Shown here piece by piece: positions 60,397 through 64,000 of a stretch of DNA of 64,000 nucleotides (position 1 is its first letter; every line of letters begins with the position of its first letter). The stretch is from Phycisphaerales bacterium. GTDB lineage: Bacteria; Planctomycetota; Phycisphaerae; Phycisphaerales; UBA1924. The translations under genes and the position numbers were made by a program. The notes beneath the pieces were generated by a model. The model did no database searches. It worked only from the letters and a program-made list of their open reading frames with translations, and was not told the origin of the DNA. The stretch is from positions 1 to 64,000 of the forward strand of contig JAJDDJ010000021.1 of NCBI GenBank assembly GCA_029260395.1. The letters run 5' to 3'.

Positions 60397-63114
60397 ATGG
60401 ACGAATCGGGCTCGAAAAAGTTGCTGCTCATCGGCTGGGACGGCGCGGACTGGGACCACATCAACCCACTGCTTGAGCAGGGGCTGCTCCCGAACCTCAA
60501 GGCGTTCATCGAAGCGGGCACGACTGGCAATCTCGCCACGCTCGGTCCGGTGCTCTCGCCCATGCTTTGGAACTCCGTCGCCACCGGCAAGCACGCCTAC
60601 AAGCACGGCATCCACGGCTTTACCGAGCCCGATCGGCAGAACGGCGGGGCTCGCCCATTTAGCAGCTACTCGCGCAAGACCAAGGCGATATGGAACATGC
60701 TCTCCCAGCGGGGCATGAAGACCAACGTCATCAACTGGTGGGCAAGCCACCCCGCCGAGCCCATCGATGGCTGCGTCGTTACCAATATCTACTCGGGCAT
60801 CAAACCGGGCAAAGATGGGCCGATCATTCCCCAGGGAGCGATCCACCCCGAAGAGCGTCGCAAGGACATCGGCCGCTTCAAGGTCTTCCCGCAAGAACTG
60901 ACCGCTGAGCAGATCTGTGCGTTCATTCCCAACGCCGACCGCATCAAGCAGGACGAGGATTCCCGGCTTGAAACCTTCGCCAAGGTCTTCAGCGAGACGC
61001 TCACGACGCACGCTGTGGCTACCGCTGTCATGGAGAACGAGCCCTGGGACGTGATGGCGATCTACTACACTTGCCATGACCATTTCGCACACGCCTTTAT
61101 GCCGTTCCACCCGCCGCGGCTGCCCTGGGTCCCGGAGGAAGACTTCGAGATCTTCAAGGACGTGCTCACGGGTGCGTACCGGTTCAGCGACTTGATGCTG
61201 GGCAGGCTGCTGCAACTGAGTAACGAAGACACGACAGTCATCATCTGCTCGGACCACGGGTTCGAGTCGGGCAGCCTTCGCACGCTCGGCAACCCTCGCG
61301 AGCCCGCAGGCCCCGCCGCCGACCACCGGCAATACGGAATATTCCTGGCCAAAGGCCCCAACATCCGAGCGGGCGAGAAGGTCTATGGCGCGAGCCTCAT
61401 CGATCTCGCTCCGACCATGCTGGCAGCCCTCGATCTGCCAGTTGGTGATGACATGGACGGCCGGCCGCTGCTCGAGATTTTCAAGGAACAGCCAGACGTA
61501 CAGACCATCCCGAGCTGGGATGATGTGGACGGCCCGCACCCCGACGGCGTGCACGCCGAAGAATCGCCACTTGATCCTGAGGAGGCCGCCGAGCTCCTCA
61601 ACCAGTTCGTCGCGCTGGGCTATATCGACGACCCGGGCGCCGACAAGCAGAAGCAGTACGACAACGCAGAGATCGAGTGCGACTACAACCTCGCGCAGAA
61701 CTACCTCTTTGCGTCCAAGCCACAGGAGGCGATCCCGCTGCTTGAGGGCTTGGTCAGGCGTTCGCCGTGGGAGGACCGATTTATTCAGCAGCTCATCAGC
61801 GCGTACCGTCGGGCGGGCAGGCTTCGGGCGGCAATCGACCTGATCGAACGCGCGTATCGGCTCGACGAGAAGACGCACGTCGGAATCCACCTGCTCTACG
61901 CCGAACTCAAGGCCGCTTATGGCGCGGGTATCGAGGAGATCGAGCCGGTTCTTGAGCGGGCCTCAAAGTCCAATGCGCTCACCCCTTCGATGCTCAACCG
62001 CCTCGCGGCGCTGTACGCATCGGACCGCCGGTGGGAAGACGCCGAACGGCTCTACCAACGTTCGGCAAAGCTCAACCCGGATGACGCGCGCGCGCACCAG
62101 GGGTTGTCCCGCGTTTACTGCCGGCTTGGTCGAAACCAGGAAACGATCGACCACGCCCTGACCGCGACAGCGTTGATCTTTCGTCTGCCGCACGCGCACC
62201 TCAACTTGGGCATCGCACTCGCCCGCTCGGGGCATCCAGAGCAGGCCGAGACGGCATTCCAAACGGCGCTCCAGATCTCGCCCGGCTTCGTGCACGCGCA
62301 CCGGGCTCTGTCTCGATTGTACAAGAACCGGCTGCAGGACTTCGCGCGCGCCGCTGAGCATCAGGTTATGGTCCAGCAGTACTCGGCTGTTCGCTCGCGT
62401 GAGCAGCAGATGCGCCGCCAAGCCAAAGCAGCACCCATGCCCGCCGAACTGCCGGATCTGCCCACCGAGGCGCAGCGCCGCGAGCAGCTTCTCAGCGAGC
62501 GGCCCGACCGCGTGGATGAACGCAAGCCGTCTGGCAAGGAGTTCGTGCTTGTTTCCGGGCTGCCGCGCTCGGGCACGTCGCTGATGATGCAAATGCTGGA
62601 AGCCGCCGGGCTACCTCCCAAAACCGATGGTGAGCGCAGCCCCGACAAAGACAACCCCAAAGGGTACTACGAGTGGGAAGCGATCAAGAAGATCCAGACC
62701 GACCGCAAGCTGCTCGATGAAGAAGGTCTCGAGGCCAAGGCGATCAAAGTCATCTCGATGCTGCTCAAGCAGATGCCCTACCAGCACCGTTACAAGGTGA
62801 TCTTCATGACGCGCCCGATTGAAGAGGTGGCCGCATCGCAAGCCAAAATGATCGACCACCGTGGCACCGGCGGCTCGGAGCAGAGCGAGGCCGAACTTGT
62901 TCGCACACTCTCGACGCACCGGACCGAGATCATCTCGTGGCTGGAGAACCACCCACGCGTCGAGTTCCTGCAAGTGGACTATCCGTCGCTGGTAAAGGAC
63001 CCAAAGACCATCGTCCCCCGCATCGCGGCTTTCCTAGGCGAAGCGCTGCATGACCCGGAGGCGATGTACGGCCCCATCGACAGCGGGCTCTACCGTAACC
63101 GGTCCAAGAGCTAG
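60397..63114 (+). CDS. Alkaline-phosphatase-fold/phosphodiesterase domain fused to TPR repeats and a sulfotransferase-like domain
   Basis: The ATG at 60397 has AGGAAGG 5 bases upstream; an ATG at 60346 adds residues with no supporting site. In 905 residues, the first ~400 form a type I phosphodiesterase/alkaline phosphatase-fold domain (IGWDGADWDHI with metal Asp, SPMLWNSVATG with the nucleophile region, CSDHGFESG). TPR-like repeats follow at about 420-670 (AIPLLEGLV, AERLYQRSAKLNPDDA, AETAFQTALQISPG). A sulfotransferase-like P-loop (VSGLPRSGTSLMMQML, ~721) and YRNRSKS end the protein. It may remodel a sulfated surface molecule. Confidence 0.85.
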   Translation: MDESGSKKLLLIGWDGADWDHINPLLEQGLLPNLKAFIEAGTTGNLATLGPVLSPMLWNSVATGKHAYKHGIHGFTEPDRQNGGARPFSSYSRKTKAIWNMLSQRGMKTNVINWWASHPAEPIDGCVVTNIYSGIKPGKDGPIIPQGAIHPEERRKDIGRFKVFPQELTAEQICAFIPNADRIKQDEDSRLETFAKVFSETLTTHAVATAVMENEPWDVMAIYYTCHDHFAHAFMPFHPPRLPWVPEEDFEIFKDVLTGAYRFSDLMLGRLLQLSNEDTTVIICSDHGFESGSLRTLGNPREPAGPAADHRQYGIFLAKGPNIRAGEKVYGASLIDLAPTMLAALDLPVGDDMDGRPLLEIFKEQPDVQTIPSWDDVDGPHPDGVHAEESPLDPEEAAELLNQFVALGYIDDPGADKQKQYDNAEIECDYNLAQNYLFASKPQEAIPLLEGLVRRSPWEDRFIQQLISAYRRAGRLRAAIDLIERAYRLDEKTHVGIHLLYAELKAAYGAGIEEIEPVLERASKSNALTPSMLNRLAALYASDRRWEDAERLYQRSAKLNPDDARAHQGLSRVYCRLGRNQETIDHALTATALIFRLPHAHLNLGIALARSGHPEQAETAFQTALQISPGFVHAHRALSRLYKNRLQDFARAAEHQVMVQQYSAVRSREQQMRRQAKAAPMPAELPDLPTEAQRREQLLSERPDRVDERKPSGKEFVLVSGLPRSGTSLMMQMLEAAGLPPKTDGERSPDKDNPKGYYEWEAIKKIQTDRKLLDEEGLEAKAIKVISMLLKQMPYQHRYKVIFMTRPIEEVAASQAKMIDHRGTGGSEQSEAELVRTLSTHRTEIISWLENHPRVEFLQVDYPSLVKDPKTIVPRIAAFLGEALHDPEAMYGPIDSGLYRNRSKS

Positions 63115-63123
63115 AGCTGGCGC

Positions 63124-63903
63124 TCAGGGAATCCCGCTGGTACCCGGCTTCCATCGCTTGATCTGGTCAGGGCTGGAATCAAGTACAGGGATGCCACCAG
63201 CTTGGCTGAGCACACCGGTGATGACCACCGGCTCGCCGACCAGTTCGAGTACTTGATCGGGTAGCAGGGTTGAGCCATCGACTCGCAACAGCGGGAGCGA
63301 TTCGTCACCGGCCAGCGCGGGAGCGGCCACGATCGCGGCGATGCCGCCACGAAGGCACAAGATCGCGCACGCTTTGTGCCCTTTGCCATCCCCCGGCTTC
63401 ATCGCCCCCGTGTAGCACTTTGAATCGAGTATCTCCCCCACTATTCGTATCGAGCGGGGCTCACTCATGGTCGGCGGCAAGCTCGCAGAGCCTTCGGCTA
63501 GCTCACGGATCGCGTCCTCGCCGTCGGCGACCAGCAGCACACGCCTGCCCCCTCGCGCCTGAACCGTGCCTGTGAGTACGCAGCGCTTTCCATCAAACAG
63601 CGTGGTTCGATCCGCCACGCCCGCCTTCATTGTGCTCGCGAGCAGGTAGCTGTGCCCGTCGTCGCCAGCGAGCAACGGATGGGGCTCGATGAACACGGTG
63701 CCCGACCACCGCGCCTCGCCCGCGGCAACGTGCTCGGTTACGCCCGGGTCTCGCTGAACGCTCGCCATCGCCCCCGCCAGAGCTCCGGCCACAATAACGA
63801 GCAGCGGTACGGCGACCATCACAAACAGCCGGTAGCGTCGCGGCAAGGGCAGGTATCCAACGTATATGCCGTGCGGTCCATCCTGCGTCGGGTCAGCCGT
63901 CAC
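63124..63903 (-). CDS. Membrane-anchored protein with two OB-like domains
   Basis: The GTG at 63903 is inside the end of the preceding gene (11-base overlap); 259 residues. A first membrane helix (LFVMVAVPLLVIVAGALAGAMA) anchors two beta-rich periplasmic domains. The second carries VGEILDSKCYTGAMKPGDG and HKACAILCLRGG, a conserved Cys motif found in planctomycete proteins beside molybdopterin or Rieske redox genes. The Cys residues may bind metal or form a disulfide. It is co-oriented and overlapping with a truncated gene at the window edge. Confidence 0.75.
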   Translation of the reverse strand: MTADPTQDGPHGIYVGYLPLPRRYRLFVMVAVPLLVIVAGALAGAMASVQRDPGVTEHVAAGEARWSGTVFIEPHPLLAGDDGHSYLLASTMKAGVADRTTLFDGKRCVLTGTVQARGGRRVLLVADGEDAIRELAEGSASLPPTMSEPRSIRIVGEILDSKCYTGAMKPGDGKGHKACAILCLRGGIAAIVAAPALAGDESLPLLRVDGSTLLPDQVLELVGEPVVITGVLSQAGGIPVLDSSPDQIKRWKPGTSGIP

Positions 63904-64000
63904 GGCTAGCCTCCTTGATCGTGCGGTTCACGCAGGCAACCGGCTCGACGTGCGTGCCGGGTTCGTTTGGCGTTGCACGCAGCAGCACCCGTGCACCCTC
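63893..64000 (-). CDS. C-terminal end of an unknown gene, truncated by the window edge
   Basis: An open frame enters from the right edge and stops with TGA at 63893-63895, overlapping the next start by 11 bases. Only about 35 residues (ending PVACVNRTIKEASRDG) are visible, too few to assign. Coupling to the OB-like membrane protein suggests a shared operon, perhaps redox-related. Confidence 0.5.
   Translation of the reverse strand, partial: EGARVLLRATPNEPGTHVEPVACVNRTIKEASRDG

Noticed and set aside
1..64000. Search for a CRISPR array or insertion-sequence transposase.
   Set aside because: I saw no regularly spaced repeats and no DDE, HUH or serine transposase motifs anywhere in the window.

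Overview
The window looks like a planctomycete chromosome, most likely of the Phycisphaerae/Phycisphaerales type. This is inferred from several traits: high GC; many twin-arginine-exported Gfo/Idh/MocA oxidoreductases paired with sugar-phosphate-isomerase TIM barrels; DUF1080 proteins; a C-terminal dockerin-like repeat with a GDGMVSFGDFLALL core; a PEP-CTERM-like cell-surface protein; and a CcoN-CcoO fused cbb3 oxidase.

Layout. 1-540: 3' end of a secreted sulfatase-modifying-factor-type protein with two dockerin-like repeats. 600-1680: decayed right end of an old integrative element, ending in a fossil tRNA-Gly 3' half. 1.7-8.0 kb: sugar-related oxidoreductases and isomerases, a formylglycine-generating-enzyme-like protein and an ApbE lipoprotein. 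8.03-23.34 kb: an intact-looking integrative element inserted in tRNA-Gly(CCC). It carries a tyrosine integrase, an excisionase-like protein, an ImmA/IrrE protease pair and a five-gene cargo: AbiEi, AbiEii, RecD-like helicase-nuclease, PLD-SNF2 helicase, and a sigma70 protein with extra N- and C-terminal domains. 23.6-32.6 kb: a complete cbb3 oxidase operon, ccoNO-Q-P-G-H-(TauE-like)-I-S. 32.6-33.6 kb: decayed DNA with another tRNA-Gly fossil. 33.66-37.9 kb: an amidoligase cluster (C39 peptidase, RimK-like ATP-grasp, GCS2, N-formylglutamate-amidohydrolase-like). 38.1-39.8 kb: two conserved membrane proteins. 39.8-45.5 kb: a MacB-type ABC export system with an HlyD adaptor, a lipoprotein and a Cys-rich exported protein. 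45.7-57.6 kb: a second large sugar-catabolism region. 57.8-64 kb: a flavin halogenase-like enzyme, a PEP-CTERM-like protein, a phosphatase-TPR-sulfotransferase fusion and a membrane protein.

How the genes work together. The two sugar regions hold six Gfo/Idh/MocA enzymes, five isomerase-like TIM barrels, a double DUF1080 protein and an MFS permease. They probably oxidise and cleave sugars or glycosides in the periplasm and cytoplasm. The mobile element appears to be a defence island. Its five cargo genes are tightly spaced on one strand behind two copies of an operator-like palindrome, and AbiEi, AbiEii and the helicase-nuclease are joined by 4-nt start/stop overlaps.

The most notable structural point is that the attachment site lies inside the integrase reading frame. 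The right attachment site carries, in frame, a 58-residue C-terminal segment that would be joined to the integrase when the element excises. The most notable candidate system is the helicase-nuclease, PLD-SNF2 helicase and multi-domain sigma70 protein behind an AbiE pair, which I do not recognise as a named defence system.
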